NCBI RefSeq assembly: GCF_030503735.1
Contig: NZ_CP073096.1
Location: 186,001 to 250,000, forward strand
Source of the DNA: Corynebacterium tuberculostearicum
GTDB taxonomy: Bacteria > Actinomycetota > Actinomycetes > Mycobacteriales > Mycobacteriaceae
Direction: 5' to 3'
DNA: 64,000 bases
Shown: piece by piece, positions 32,814 to 42,665 of the stretch
Numbering within the stretch: the first letter of the stretch is position 1
Layout: every line of letters begins with the position of its first letter
Made by a program: the position numbers and the translations under genes
Notes under the pieces: generated by a model
Database searches by the model: none
What the model saw: the letters and a program-made list of their open reading frames with translations, nothing else
Told to the model about the DNA's origin: nothing

Positions 32814-33902
32814 ATGACTTCACTATTCGAACCACTGGAACTTGGCCGATACAAGCTAGATAACCGCGTGACAATGGCGGCGCTGACTCGTCAGCGCGCC
32901 GGTGAAAGCGGTGTGCCTACCGAGCTGCACCAGCAGTACTACTCGCAGCGCGTTACGGCTGGTTTGGTGGTTACGGAGGGAACGTTTCCGGCATGGACTA
33001 ACCGCTCCTTCCCGGGCCAGGCCGGTATTGCTACAGAGGAGCAGGCAGAAGGTTGGCGTGCGGTGGCAGACTGCGTGCACGAAGCTGGCGGCACCTTATT
33101 CATGCAGATCATGCACGGCGGCCGCACCAGCCACCCAGATCTGATCGATGGCGCGAACCCAGAGGCTCCCAGTTCTTTTGACTGGGGCGGGACCGTACGC
33201 GGCTTTTCCGGCAAGATGGACGCGCCACTGCCGCGCGAGCTGAAGAAGGAAGAGCTGCCGCGTATCGTGGACGAATTCCGCCAGGGCGCGCGCCGGGCTA
33301 TCGATGCCGGCGTCGACGGGGTGGAAATCCATAACGCGAATGGCTACCTGCTGCACGAGTTCATGGCGGCTTCGTCTAATAAGCGCGACGATGAGTTTGG
33401 CGGCAGCCCGGAAAATCGCTGGCGCCTGCCGGAGATGGTCATTCGCGCCGTAGTAGAGGAAATCGGCGCCGACCGCGTGGGCGTTCGTTTCTCGCCGGCG
33501 CACAATGTCCAGGGTGTCATCGAGGATGACCAAGAAGACATGCTGGCCACCTACGGCGGCCTGCTCGATGCCTTGGCACCGCTGAACCTGGCCTACGTGT
33601 CGCTACTGCATGGCGAGCCGGAAAGCGAGCTTATCGCGCAGCTGGCCAATAAAGCGCGCGCCAACGGGGTGACCAAGGTGCTAATGAATGATGGTTTCCC
33701 CACGGTGACCTCCAAGGAGGATGCGCAGCGCGAAATCGAGCTGGATTACGTGGATGCCGCAGTGGTGGGCCGCCAGCTCATCGCGAACCCAGACCTCGTG
33801 CGCCGTTGGCGCGAAGGTTTGGAGCTCAATGAGCCGGATCAGGAAACGTTCTACCTGGGCGGCGAGCGCGGCTACATCGACTACGAGTATGCCGCGGACT
33901 AG
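32814..33902 (+). CDS. Old Yellow Enzyme-family NADH:flavin oxidoreductase
   Basis: The product is 362 residues in a TIM barrel. LFEPLELGRYKLDNRVTMAA is the N-terminal FMN-binding strand, QIMHGGRTSHP (~98-108) and DGVEIHNANGYLLHEFMAAS (~173-192) are the core active-site blocks, and DEFGGSPENRWRLPEMV is the OYE signature. VVGRQLIANPDLVRRWREG near the C-terminus binds the FMN phosphate. It reduces activated alkenes with NAD(P)H. ATG 32814 is chosen; no clear Shine-Dalgarno, so it may be leaderless. Confidence 0.93.
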   Translation: MTSLFEPLELGRYKLDNRVTMAALTRQRAGESGVPTELHQQYYSQRVTAGLVVTEGTFPAWTNRSFPGQAGIATEEQAEGWRAVADCVHEAGGTLFMQIMHGGRTSHPDLIDGANPEAPSSFDWGGTVRGFSGKMDAPLPRELKKEELPRIVDEFRQGARRAIDAGVDGVEIHNANGYLLHEFMAASSNKRDDEFGGSPENRWRLPEMVIRAVVEEIGADRVGVRFSPAHNVQGVIEDDQEDMLATYGGLLDALAPLNLAYVSLLHGEPESELIAQLANKARANGVTKVLMNDGFPTVTSKEDAQREIELDYVDAAVVGRQLIANPDLVRRWREGLELNEPDQETFYLGGERGYIDYEYAAD

Positions 33903-34051
33903 GCAAGGATCCGCGGCACCACAGGGGGCCCGAAAGGCGGGCGAGTGATAGGTAGTGAAATTCCCCAGAGAGAGGGTATTTCACTATGACTATCGAAGGT
34001 GTACTACTCGTTCGTTAACACCGAGTACCTGTCATGTGACACAACTTACAA

Positions 34052-35743
34052 CTATTTATCGTAGCCCTTGTCTGGGCGCCAGGTCAGGGTGACTGCTTCG
34101 CGCACCGGTGACTTAGCCGTAAGCAGGTTATCAACGCGCAGCCAGTGCATCTTCGCAGAATCCGGGCGGACGGTTACAAAGCTATAGCCGTGGTGGTCAA
34201 GGTCTACATGGCGGGTGTGCGGGTTTGCGCCTAGCAGGTAGCGCTGGGCCAGCTTGGACAGCTCATTGCCCTCCGGCAGCTTGAGCTGTTCGTTAACATT
34301 TGGCGCAGAGACTGAGGCGCAGACCATCTCGGCGCCGAAGATGCGGCCGTCCTTGCTGATATTATGTGCCCACTCGGAGTGGATATCGCCGGTAACAAAG
34401 AGGGTATGGGAATCGTGCTTAGAGAGGGCATCGATAAGCAAGCGGCGCTCTGCGGAATAGCCATCCCACTGGTCACCATTGACCGGAATGCCGGTGATAT
34501 TGGAAGACAGCGAAGAAGAAACCGGCTTGGTCTTTTCATCTTTTTCCAGGGTAACCAGGTTCATGGGGGAGAACATGACAGAATTGCCCAGCATATTCCA
34601 CTTGGCAGAAGAGGTCTCAATCTTATTGAGCAGCCACTGGTACTGCTCGGAACCGAGCATCGTGCGGCCCTCCGCGGCCATCTTGTGTGGGCCAAAGCGT
34701 ACCTGCTCATCGCGGTAGGTGCGCAGGTCCATCATGGTCAGCTCTACTAGGTCGCCGAAGGTTAGGCTGCGGTAGAGGTGGCCCTGCTCGGAGGGGTTGG
34801 TCGCGCGCACCGGCATCCACTCGAAGTAGGCCTGCATGGCGGCCTTGCGGCGGTCGAGGAAGGCGCCCTCCTTTCCTTCGGTGTGATTCTCGGCGCCCTC
34901 TCGCCAGTTATCGTTGGCTACCTCGTGGTCATCCCACACCACGACCCACGGCAGCGCGGCGTGTGCGGCCTGCAGGTTTTCATCGGTGCGGTAGCGGCCG
35001 AGGCGAATGCGATAATCCTCTAGCGTGATAATCTCGTGCGCCGGGTGGTGCAGGCGCACCGGTCCATAGCCGGCGTACTCGCGCTGCGGGTACTCGTAGA
35101 TATAGTCGCCCAAGAAAATCATATAATCCAACTGATCCGCGCGACCGCGCTGCGCAATATCGCCATAAGCGTTGAAGAATCCGGACTCCCAATTGGCGCA
35201 GCTAGCCACGCCGAAGGTGAGCTCTTCCGGGGAGGCGCTCAGTGCTGGAGCGGTCTTGGTGCGGCCGACGGGCGAGTACTTATCCTGTGCTTTAAAGCGA
35301 AAGAAGTATACAGTCTCCGGCTCCAGGCCGTGCGGGTCCACGTGCACGGTGTGGTCCTGGTTGGCATCGGTGGTCACTTCGCCCTGCTTGACGACGTCCC
35401 CAAAGCCCTCATCCTTAGCAATTTCCCACTCCACCCGGGTGGCCTCGCCCAGGCCGGAGCCCGGCATGGCATCGGCATCCGGGGTTACACGGGTCCACAA
35501 GATGACAGAATCTGGAATCGGATCACCGGAGGCCACCCCGTGGAGGAAGGGGCGCTCGCCCAATTTCGGCTCCACCATGTGCTGCTCTACGCTCGGGGAT
35601 AGGCTGCTTTGTGCGTGGGCGGAGTTGGCGGCGGCGGTGGATAGGGCGATGGCGGCACCGGCAGTACCAGAGGTCTGAAGGAAGCGGCGGCGGTTGACGT
35701 GGCCGCGAGCGGACTTGGTCTGATTCTGAGAATTATTAGGCAT
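34052..35743 (-). CDS. phoD: Secreted alkaline phosphatase D (PhoD)
   Basis: The product is 563 residues. The N-terminus has a twin-arginine signal (VNRRRFLQTSGTAGAAIALS) and an AHA-like cleavage site, so the folded enzyme is exported by Tat. FLHGVASGDPIPDSVILWTR is the PhoD N-terminal domain, and the metallophosphoesterase domain shows FLGDYIYEYP, VVWDDHEVANDNW and LFVTGDIHSEWAHN, which bind Fe/Ca. It releases phosphate from mono- and diesters outside the cell. It is divergent from the serine hydrolase gene. A hairpin-forming GTGAAAT/ATTTCAC pair lies beyond its 3' end (33956-33991). Confidence 0.94.
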   Translation of the reverse strand: MPNNSQNQTKSARGHVNRRRFLQTSGTAGAAIALSTAAANSAHAQSSLSPSVEQHMVEPKLGERPFLHGVASGDPIPDSVILWTRVTPDADAMPGSGLGEATRVEWEIAKDEGFGDVVKQGEVTTDANQDHTVHVDPHGLEPETVYFFRFKAQDKYSPVGRTKTAPALSASPEELTFGVASCANWESGFFNAYGDIAQRGRADQLDYMIFLGDYIYEYPQREYAGYGPVRLHHPAHEIITLEDYRIRLGRYRTDENLQAAHAALPWVVVWDDHEVANDNWREGAENHTEGKEGAFLDRRKAAMQAYFEWMPVRATNPSEQGHLYRSLTFGDLVELTMMDLRTYRDEQVRFGPHKMAAEGRTMLGSEQYQWLLNKIETSSAKWNMLGNSVMFSPMNLVTLEKDEKTKPVSSSLSSNITGIPVNGDQWDGYSAERRLLIDALSKHDSHTLFVTGDIHSEWAHNISKDGRIFGAEMVCASVSAPNVNEQLKLPEGNELSKLAQRYLLGANPHTRHVDLDHHGYSFVTVRPDSAKMHWLRVDNLLTAKSPVREAVTLTWRPDKGYDK

Positions 35744-35893
35744 GCCTTAAAGCTTTGTCATGTTTAATGCGGACGCAACTGTTTCCATCCAATTCCATAA
35801 AGAGTTCTTTTTGTCTTAACTGGCGGTTTACTTCCGTACCCACGCCTTTATACTGCGGCCCAATGACGGGCCTGCCTCAGTAGGCTGGTGGGC

Positions 35894-36688
35894 ATGAGTG
35901 AATTTAGCCAAATTAGCCAGTGGCCCGCGGACACGGTGGCTGGAGCCCTGCTGTACCGCGGCGAGGTCATAGAAACGGTAGGGGATACCGCCCGCGAGTT
36001 TCCGGTGGCGTCAATAACCAAGCTGGTGGCTGCTTATGCGGTGATGATGGCCGTGGAGGAAGGTGCGGTGGAGCTGCAGCAGCCTGCCGGCCCAGAAGGC
36101 TCGACGCTGGAGCACCTCTTAGCACACGCCTCCGGCATCTCCTTCGACTCGCGGGAGCCACAAAAGCCGGTGGGCGAGCGCCGCATTTATTCTTCGGCCG
36201 GCTATGAATGGGCCGCGGAAATCGTTGCTGAGGCAACGGGCATGGACTTTGCCGAGTACCTGCGCGAAGGCATATTGGCTCCGCTGGGCATGGAGTTGAC
36301 CCGGCTCGAAGGCTCGGCCGGCCATGGTTTGGTTTCCACAGTGGAGGATCTCGCGGCCTTTGCCGCGGAAGTCCAGAACCCGCAGTTGCTGCACCCCTCT
36401 ACCGTGGCCGATATGCGCCGCGTGCACTTCGGCGGGTTGCGCGGCATCGTTCCGGGTTATGGCAGCTTTAAGGATTGCACTTGGGGCCTGGGCTTTGAAA
36501 TCCATGGCAACAAAGACCACTGGATGGGCGCCCTGCCTGCGGACGCCGCCGGTCACTTCGGCATGTCCGGCACCTACCTCTGGGTGGCAGGCGACTATGC
36601 CATGGTGGCGCTTACGAACCGCGACTTTGGTGAATGGTGCAAGCCGCTCTGGCACGATGCGAATACCGCCATCTGGAACTCCTTATGA
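35894..36688 (+). CDS. Serine hydrolase of the beta-lactamase/penicillin-binding-like family
   Basis: The product is 264 residues. VASITKLVAAYAV (~39-51) has the S-x-x-K nucleophile motif, YSSAGYEWAAEIVAEATGMDFAEYL (~99-123) replaces the Y-x-N motif with YSS, and HFGMSGTYLWV near 220 is the KTG-equivalent H-x-G block. No signal peptide is seen, so it is cytoplasmic, like many esterase-type members. ATG 35894 is chosen over GTG 35888. The substrate is unknown. Confidence 0.85.
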   Translation: MSEFSQISQWPADTVAGALLYRGEVIETVGDTAREFPVASITKLVAAYAVMMAVEEGAVELQQPAGPEGSTLEHLLAHASGISFDSREPQKPVGERRIYSSAGYEWAAEIVAEATGMDFAEYLREGILAPLGMELTRLEGSAGHGLVSTVEDLAAFAAEVQNPQLLHPSTVADMRRVHFGGLRGIVPGYGSFKDCTWGLGFEIHGNKDHWMGALPADAAGHFGMSGTYLWVAGDYAMVALTNRDFGEWCKPLWHDANTAIWNSL

Positions 36689-36704
36689 TCTGCCGGGTGC
36701 GGCG

Positions 36705-36731
36705 GAGCTAGCGCCTCCCGTGCGCTAGCTC
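36705..36731. repeat. Perfect 10-bp hairpin after the serine hydrolase gene
   Basis: GAGCTAGCGC and GCGCTAGCTC enclose a 7-base loop. No T-run follows, so it may act as an RNA-stabilising 3' hairpin or a weak terminator. Confidence 0.6.
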
Positions 36732-37189
36732 ATGTCTCGAGCCTTCCATTGGGGGAAGTGGCGAGGTGGAAAACTCCCCCGCAGGAGCGAGAAAAATCGG
36801 AGAGTTTTGTGCGGTGGAGCCTTATCGCGTCAAATCGCGGCGTGACTGCAGAAGGCGGCGGTTGCGGTTAAATCTAATAGGATTTTACGCGCATGAGCAG
36901 GACATCTGTTGAATGGGGCAGAGCGGGTCTAAATGGTTTACAGAAAACACCAACTTTCACATTTATAACAATGGTTTCACCTGCAACTTTAGTCCCAGCC
37001 TGTACCTGGGGTTGAGGTTTAGTAAACGGGGGTTGAAGTGAAAGTTGAGGGTTGTAGGGGAAGGTGTGGCACAGGAAAATTGTGTGCAGACGCATCAGGC
37101 AGTTCGTTGGGGAAGACGAAGCTCGTCTTGCATCGCGCCGGGCCGGCATGCTTGGCGCGGTGGTGGTCTATGTCGAGGGAGAATCGGCT
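36732..37189. other. Non-coding stretch with a long-range inverted repeat
   Basis: No credible gene. CAACTTTCAC (36951-36960) recurs inverted as GTGAAAGTTG (37038-37047), 77 bases apart; GTGAAAGTT-like pieces also occur nearby. The segment 36860-37060 is AT-richer than its surroundings and may hold the promoter of the next gene. Confidence 0.4.
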
Positions 37190-37600
37190 ATGAATACGTG
37201 CGTTAACCCTGCGCCGGTTGAACAGCCGGCCTCCACCCCCGCGTGGCCCACCGTCAATGGTGGCGTCACTGTGGTCACCGGTGTGCTCAAAATCTCCGGG
37301 ATGCCGCGCTCGCTGCGCTCGAAGATTGAACACGCCATGGATCGGTGCATTCGCACCGAATCGGAATTTATCATTCCGGGCGATGACCCACTGACCGCTC
37401 AGTGGTGCACCCGCTGGTTCCGGGATGGGCTTTCCGTAGCAGCGCTCGCCCAAGGCGGCAGCGCCTGCGCCCGCTCCGGCAGCGGTATTGGCTGCCACCA
37501 GGTGCTTACCGGAACCCGCGAGGAGCTCGATGCGCTCGATTGCGTCGTGCGCTACCTCGCACAGCGCCACGGCTTTACTGCGGCCGTGCGCTTGCCGTAG
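37190..37600 (+). CDS. Hypothetical protein
   Basis: The product is 136 residues with a Pro-rich start (NPAPVEQPASTPAWP) followed by a compact domain: VTVVTGVLKISGMPRSLRSK, MDRCIRTESEFIIPGDD, WCTRWFRDGLSVAALAQ and LDCVVRYLAQRHGF. There are five Cys and no signal peptide or membrane helix. GAGGGAGA precedes ATG 37190; a longer frame from 37064 lacks this. I do not recognise the family. A strong terminator follows at once. Confidence 0.6.
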   Translation: MNTCVNPAPVEQPASTPAWPTVNGGVTVVTGVLKISGMPRSLRSKIEHAMDRCIRTESEFIIPGDDPLTAQWCTRWFRDGLSVAALAQGGSACARSGSGIGCHQVLTGTREELDALDCVVRYLAQRHGFTAAVRLP

Positions 37601-37607
37601 AAAGCGC

Positions 37608-37651
37608 AAAAAGGGGCTGGCCCGCTCAATGCTGGGCCAGTTCCTTTTTGG
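37608..37651. terminator. Bidirectional terminator
   Basis: CTGGCCC and GGGCCAG form a stem with a 10-base loop, flanked by AAAAAGGGG on the left and TTCCTTTTT on the right. It serves the hypothetical gene (plus) and the HAD gene (minus), which converge here. Confidence 0.8.
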
Positions 37652-37673
37652 TACCGCAAGTCAGTCGCGCGGC

Positions 37674-38459
37674 CTAGTTAACTTCTGCGAACGGATCCAG
37701 GATCTTCTCCGGTAGCTCCGCCACGGATTTCAGCACGGCAGAAGGGCGGTAAGGGTAGCGGGAAATTTCCCGATCATCCGAAATTCCGGAGCGCACCAAA
37801 ACAGTACGCATGCCGGCCTCGAGGCCTGCCTTGACGTCCGTATCCATGCGGTCACCAATCATTAAGGTGTGCTCTGAGTGTGCGCCGATGTGATTAAGCG
37901 CCGAGCGCATCATGACTGGATTGGGCTTGCCCACGTAATAAGGCTCGCGGTTGGTAGCGGCGGTAATCAGCGCGGCCACGGCACCGGTGGCCGGCAGTAC
38001 CCCCTCAGGAGCCGGGCCGGTAACATCCGGGTTGGTCGCGATAAAACGCGCGCCATCGCGGATGAGATTGATGGCGTTGGTGATGGCTTCAAAGGAATAA
38101 GTACGGGTTTCACCAAGCACCACGAAGTCTGGGTCATCGTTAGTGAGGATCCAGCCGGCTTCGTGCATGGCGGTGGTCAGTCCGGATTCGCCCACCACAT
38201 AGGCCTTGCTGGAGCTTACCTGGCTGGAAAGAAAATTCGCGGTAGCAGTGGCGGAGGTCCAGATGCGTTCTGCCGGAATATCCAGGCCAGTGTTGCGCAG
38301 GCGAGCAGAAAGATCCCGCGGGGTAGACATGGAGTTATTAGTCAGTACCATGTACTCGATGTCATTATCCTTGAGCGCTTGGATGAATTTATCCGCGCCA
38401 GGGATCATCTCGCCTTCTTTGATAAGAACGCCGTCCATATCGGATAGATAAGAAATCAT
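37674..38459 (-). CDS. HAD-superfamily IIA phosphatase (NagD-like)
   Basis: The product is 261 residues. SDMDGVLIKEGEMIPGA (~6-22) is motif I with nucleophile Asp7 and acid Asp9, MVLTNNS (~37-43) is motif II, and GKPNPVMM with MIGDRMDTDVKAGLEAGM (~195-225) are motifs III and IV. A NagD cap sits between them. Family members dephosphorylate small phosphorylated metabolites. It overlaps the upstream acyl carrier protein gene by 4 bases (ATGA), so the two are cotranslated. The substrate is unknown. Confidence 0.9.
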   Translation of the reverse strand: MISYLSDMDGVLIKEGEMIPGADKFIQALKDNDIEYMVLTNNSMSTPRDLSARLRNTGLDIPAERIWTSATATANFLSSQVSSSKAYVVGESGLTTAMHEAGWILTNDDPDFVVLGETRTYSFEAITNAINLIRDGARFIATNPDVTGPAPEGVLPATGAVAALITAATNREPYYVGKPNPVMMRSALNHIGAHSEHTLMIGDRMDTDVKAGLEAGMRTVLVRSGISDDREISRYPYRPSAVLKSVAELPEKILDPFAEVN

Positions 38460-38749
38460 TGGTGATCCTCCACATACTCGGCAATATCGCCGATGGTTTC
38501 GCAGTTGAGCATCGTTTCCTCAGAAAATCGCACTTGGAAGGTCTCTTCCGCGCGCACGGTTAGCTCCACCAGATCCAGCGACTCCACGCCGATATCCTTC
38601 AGGCGCGTATCCCGGCTCAGGTCTTCCTCGGTACCGGTGACCTTGCTGATAAGCGCGATGAGCTGGCCGAGCGTATCTCGCTCCGGCTCCTTTTCCGGCG
38701 CGCTCGCGTTGAACTTTGCCTGCAATTGGGCGCTGAGGTCGTTTGCCAT
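38456..38749 (-). CDS. Acyl carrier protein
   Basis: The product is 97 residues. GVESLDLVELTVRAEETF (~58-75) has the D/E-S-L phosphopantetheine attachment site, with Ser near 61 (GVESL replaces the common GADSL), and helix 2 follows. The first ~30 residues are a charged extension. It would carry acyl chains for lipid or mycolate-related synthesis, but no synthase lies nearby, so its partners are unknown. ATG 38749 lies only 27 bp from the divergent hydrolase start. Confidence 0.9.
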   Translation of the reverse strand: MANDLSAQLQAKFNASAPEKEPERDTLGQLIALISKVTGTEEDLSRDTRLKDIGVESLDLVELTVRAEETFQVRFSEETMLNCETIGDIAEYVEDHQ

Positions 38750-38776
38750 AACCACCAGTCTAGTATTGATCCCGTT

Positions 38777-39790
38777 ATGGCATTGAGAAAACGTTCTTCC
38801 ATTGTCGCGCGTAGTTGGCTCAAACGATTGCGCCCCACGCACCGCGCTGAACTAGAAAAACTCTATGGCGGATTGCACGACCCCTCTACGGAGCCTGGCC
38901 TTACCCAGATCAGCGCTTCCGGCACGGTGGACCACGATGGCCTCGATATTGCGTGGTACGAAGTCGGGCGCGAAGACGCCTCGGTGACGGTGGTCTTTAT
39001 CCACGGCTACTGCCTATCCGCGGAATCCTATTATGATCAGGCCAATTACCTGCGCGATCGCAATGCCCGCGCGCTTCTAGTAGACTTTCGCGGCCACGGC
39101 CAGTCCACCACGGTCGGCCCTGAGGAGTGCACCATCGATGCGGCTGCCGACGACGTCCTCGCCGTCATCCGCGAGCGCGCTCCCCGCGGCAGCCTGGTCG
39201 TCGTGGGCCATTCTTTAGGCGGCATGGTTGCCTTAAACCTCATCCGCCGAGCACCTGCCGAGATTTATGAGCGCATAAAGGGAGCGCTGCTGATTTCTAC
39301 TTCTATGCGCCGCTTTGCGGCCAAGGGCGTAGCGCAGATTTTGCAATCCAAGTCCCTGCACTCGCTCTACCGCCTGTGTCTACGCTTGCCCGGGCGTGTT
39401 GATAACGCTCGCTTTGAGGTTGCCCGCTTCATTGCCCCGCTTTTTGCGGCGACCTTGGCGGGCTTTCCCCAGATGGAGAAGTTGCAATTTCACGTTGCCA
39501 TGCTTCTCGATACCCCCTTGGCCTCCTACTCCGGCTTCTTCGACGACCTTTTGGAGCACGCCGAATACGGCGCCGCAGAAAGACTGGCCCAACTTCAGGG
39601 CGAGGTGGTGGTGGGAACCGCCGATATCGTCACCCCGCGTTCGCAATCCGAAGTGTTGTGCCAGCATTGGCCCGCCGCTGATCTGCATACCGTTAAAGGT
39701 TCCGGGCACATGGTGATCCTGGAAGAGCCTGGAGCCATCTCCGAGGCGCTTGGCCGCGTCCTCGACGCCATCTCGGTCGGCCGCCAGTGA
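38777..39790 (+). CDS. Alpha/beta-hydrolase
   Basis: The product is 337 residues. VVFIHGYCLSAESYY (~74-88) gives the oxyanion-hole HG motif, ARALLVDFRGHGQST (~95-109) follows, VVVGHSLGGMVALNLI (~138-153) holds nucleophile Ser in G-H-S-L-G, and VKGSGHMVILEEP near the end has the catalytic His. A basic N-terminal region (~1-30) precedes the fold; no signal peptide. Divergence with an acyl carrier protein hints at a thioesterase or lipid-ester role, but this is inference. Confidence 0.88.
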   Translation: MALRKRSSIVARSWLKRLRPTHRAELEKLYGGLHDPSTEPGLTQISASGTVDHDGLDIAWYEVGREDASVTVVFIHGYCLSAESYYDQANYLRDRNARALLVDFRGHGQSTTVGPEECTIDAAADDVLAVIRERAPRGSLVVVGHSLGGMVALNLIRRAPAEIYERIKGALLISTSMRRFAAKGVAQILQSKSLHSLYRLCLRLPGRVDNARFEVARFIAPLFAATLAGFPQMEKLQFHVAMLLDTPLASYSGFFDDLLEHAEYGAAERLAQLQGEVVVGTADIVTPRSQSEVLCQHWPAADLHTVKGSGHMVILEEPGAISEALGRVLDAISVGRQ

Positions 39791-39838
39791 AGCAGCCCGG
39801 GCTCGTAGCCCTTTCGCAGGCGATGTCGTAGGTCACGC

Positions 39839-39875
39839 AAAAGGCGCCGCGGCGGTACGGCCAGCGGCGCCTTTT
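39839..39875. terminator. Bidirectional intrinsic terminator
   Basis: AAAAGGCGCCGC (39839-39850) and GCGGCGCCTTTT (39864-39875) form a perfect 12-bp stem with a 13-base loop. It ends both the hydrolase (plus) and aceE (minus) transcripts. Confidence 0.9.
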
Positions 39876-39917
39876 CAGTAGCGCGGGGCGCGGGTCTAGC
39901 CCGCGCGAAGGAGGAAG

Positions 39918-42665
39918 CTACTCCTCAATGTGCGTGGTTGCAGTCGGATCATCCAGCTTAAGGTCCTTGGCAGCCTTCTCAACGACGGAGCGCTCAATCT
40001 TGCCCTCACGAGCAAGCCCATCGAGTACAGCGACGACGATGGACTCGGCATCGATGTTGAAGTAGCGACGTGCACCCTCGCGAGTATCGGAGAAGCCGAA
40101 GCCATCCGCACCCAAGGTGATATAGGTTCCCGGGACGTAAGGGCGAATCTGCTCCTGCAGCTCGGTGGTGAAGTCAGAGACACCAACGAACGGACCCTCG
40201 TAGCCCTTGAGCTGAGAGGTAGCAAATGCCTCGGTCGGCTCCTCGCCCTTGCGCAGGGCCTCCTTATTGCGGCGGGCACCGTCGCGGGCCAGCTCGTTCC
40301 AGGAGGTGACGGAGAAGATGGAGGCCTTGACATCGAAGTTCTCGGCAAGCAGCTGCTGCGCGCGCAGCGCCTCGTGCACGCCCACGCCGGAAGCCAAGAT
40401 ATTGGCAGCAATGGAGCCACCCTCTGCGGTGTTGTAGTGGTAGATGCCCTTGTGCAGGCCCTCCACGTCCAGGTCCTCCGGCTCGGCCGGCTGGTGCACC
40501 GGCTCGTTGTAGACGGTGAGGTAGTACATGATGGCCTCGTTGTCCTTGCCGTACATGCGCTCAATGCCGCGGGTGACCAAGTGAGCAACCTCGTAGCCAA
40601 AGGCTGGGTCATAGGAAACTACAGCCGGGTTGGTAGCGGCCAAGACAGGGGAGTGGCCGTCCATGTGCTGCAGGCCCTCTCCGGTCAAGGTGGTGCGGCC
40701 GGCGGTAGCGCCGATGATGAAGCCGCGGCCCATTTGGTCGCCAGCTGCCCAGAAAGCATCGCCGGTGCGTTGGAAGCCGAACATCGAGTAGAAGATGTAC
40801 AGCGGAATCATGGCCTCGCCCTGGGTGGCGTAGGAGGTGGCTGCGGCGGTAAAGGAAGCAGCGGCGCCGGCCTCAGAAATGCCCTCGTGCATGATCTGGC
40901 CGTCGGTTGCCTCGCGGTAAGAAAGCATCAGATCATGGTCAACCGGCACGTAGTTCTGGCCGCGCGGGTTCCAAATCTTCATGGTGGGGAACCAGGAGTC
41001 CATGCCGAAGGTGCGGGCCTCGTCCGGAATGATCGGCACGACGCGCTTGCCCAGCTCCTTATTGCGCATGAGCTCCTTGAAGGTGCGCACCAGAGCCATG
41101 GTGGTGGCTACCTCCTGCTTGCCGGAACCCTTGCGCACCGAGCGCAGCTTATCCAGCTCAGGTGCCTCAAGCGGAGTGAACTCCTCGCGGCGCTCCGGCA
41201 GGAAGCCGCCGAGCTCTTTGCGACGCTCTAGCATGTACTTGATCTCCGGAGAGTCCTTACCTGGGTGGTAATACGGCGGCAGGTACGGATCCTTTTCCAG
41301 CTCTTCATCGGAGAAGGGGATCTCCTGCTTATCGCGGAAGCGCTTCAGGTCATCCAGGGTCAGCTTCTTCATCTGGTGGGTAGCGTTGCGGCCCTCGAAG
41401 TTGTGGCCCAAGCCGTAGCCCTTAATGGTGTGCGCCAAGATGACGGTTGGCTTGCCGGTGCCCTTGTGCTCCAGCGCGCGGGCGTAGGCGGCATATACCT
41501 TGCGGTAATCGTGGCCGCCGCGGCGCAGCGCCCAAATCTCATCATCGGACATGTCTTCTACCAGCTTGAGCGTGCGCTCATCGCGGCCGAAGAAGTGCTC
41601 GCGCACATAGGCGCCGTCGTTCGCCTTGAAGGTCTGGTAGTCGCCGTCGGAAGTAGTGTTCATGACGTTGACGAGGGCACCTTCGGTGTCCTTTTCCAAC
41701 AGCTGATCCCAGCCGCGGCCCCAAATAACCTTGATGACCTCCCAGCCGGCGCCGCGGAAGAAGGACTCCAGCTCCTGGATGATCTGGGTATTGCCGCGAA
41801 CCGGTCCGTCCAGGCGCTGCAGGTTGCAGTTGACCACGAAGGTGAGGTTATCCAGCTCGTAGAGGGAAGCGATCTGCAGCAAGCCGCGGGATTCCGGCTC
41901 GTCCATCTCGCCATCGCCCAAGAAGGCCCAAACGTGCTGCTTGGAGGTGTCCTTAATGCCGCGGGTTTCCAGGTACTTATTAAAACGTGCCTGGTAAATA
42001 GCGTTAATCGGGCCCAAGCCCATGGACACGGTGGGGAATTCCCAGAACCATGGCATCAGGCGCGGGTGCGGGTAGGACGGCAGGCCTTCGCCCTCGCCAC
42101 GGGAGACTTCTTGGCGGAAGCTATCCAGATCCTTTTCGCTCAGGCGGCCTTCCATGTATGCGCGGGCGTACATGCCCGGGGAAGCATGGCCCTGGAAGAA
42201 GACTTGGTCGCCGCCCGAGGGATCGTCCTTGCCCTTGAAGAAGTGGTTTAGACCCACCTCATAGAGCGGGGCAGCGCCCGCGTAGGTGGAGATGTGGCCG
42301 CCGACGCCGATTCCTGGGCGCTGTGCGCGGTGGACCATAATCGCCGCGTTCCAGCGAATCCAGCGGCGGTAGCGCTTTTCAAGCTCCTCGTCACCAGGAA
42401 ACTCCGGCTCCATGGTGGTGGGAATGGTGTTGACGAAGTCCGTGGACGTCAACGAAGGCAGCTCAACGCGCTTCGCAGTAGCGCGCTCAAGCAGGCGCAG
42501 CATCAGGTAGCGTGCGCGCTCCGGATCGGAGTGATCCAGCAGGCCATCGAGGGAGTCCATCCACTCGCGGGTCTCTTCTGGATCATTATCGTGAAGATAC
42601 GATGCAACGCCGTCGCGGATGAGCGGGAAGTTGGAGTCGCCCTTGGTGGCGTCCTTCTCGGCCAT
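39918..42665 (-). CDS. aceE: Pyruvate dehydrogenase E1 component (homodimeric)
   Basis: The product is 915 residues, close to the ~920 of corynebacterial AceE. It decarboxylates pyruvate with thiamine diphosphate and acetylates the lipoyl E2, linking glycolysis to acetyl-CoA. The TPP motif is [12 protein letters not shown] followed by VVNCN (~245-280). [20 protein letters not shown] (~100-120) and [14 protein letters not shown] (~595-608) are conserved E1 blocks. A ribosome-binding AGGAGG lies just before the ATG. The gene stands alone, as in other actinobacteria, where E2 and E3 are encoded elsewhere. Confidence 0.97.
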   Translation of the reverse strand: MAEKDATKGDSNFPLIRDGVASYLHDNDPEETREWMDSLDGLLDHSDPERARYLMLRLLERATAKRVELPSLTSTDFVNTIPTTMEPEFPGDEELEKRYRRWIRWNAAIMVHRAQRPGIGVGGHISTYAGAAPLYEVGLNHFFKGKDDPSGGDQVFFQGHASPGMYARAYMEGRLSEKDLDSFRQEVSRGEGEGLPSYPHPRLMPWFWEFPTVSMGLGPINAIYQARFNKYLETRGIKDTSKQHVWAFLGDGEMDEPESRGLLQIASLYELDNLTFVVNCNLQRLDGPVRGNTQIIQELESFFRGAGWEVIKVIWGRGWDQLLEKDTEGALVNVMNTTSDGDYQTFKANDGAYVREHFFGRDERTLKLVEDMSDDEIWALRRGGHDYRKVYAAYARALEHKGTGKPTVILAHTIKGYGLGHNFEGRNATHQMKKLTLDDLKRFRDKQEIPFSDEELEKDPYLPPYYHPGKDSPEIKYMLERRKELGGFLPERREEFTPLEAPELDKLRSVRKGSGKQEVATTMALVRTFKELMRNKELGKRVVPIIPDEARTFGMDSWFPTMKIWNPRGQNYVPVDHDLMLSYREATDGQIMHEGISEAGAAASFTAAATSYATQGEAMIPLYIFYSMFGFQRTGDAFWAAGDQMGRGFIIGATAGRTTLTGEGLQHMDGHSPVLAATNPAVVSYDPAFGYEVAHLVTRGIERMYGKDNEAIMYYLTVYNEPVHQPAEPEDLDVEGLHKGIYHYNTAEGGSIAANILASGVGVHEALRAQQLLAENFDVKASIFSVTSWNELARDGARRNKEALRKGEEPTEAFATSQLKGYEGPFVGVSDFTTELQEQIRPYVPGTYITLGADGFGFSDTREGARRYFNIDAESIVVAVLDGLAREGKIERSVVEKAAKDLKLDDPTATTHIEE

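Noticed and set aside
39930..42251. Long plus-strand frames opposite aceE, up to 433 codons.
   Set aside because: Mirror frames of a high-GC gene with a clear protein on the other strand.
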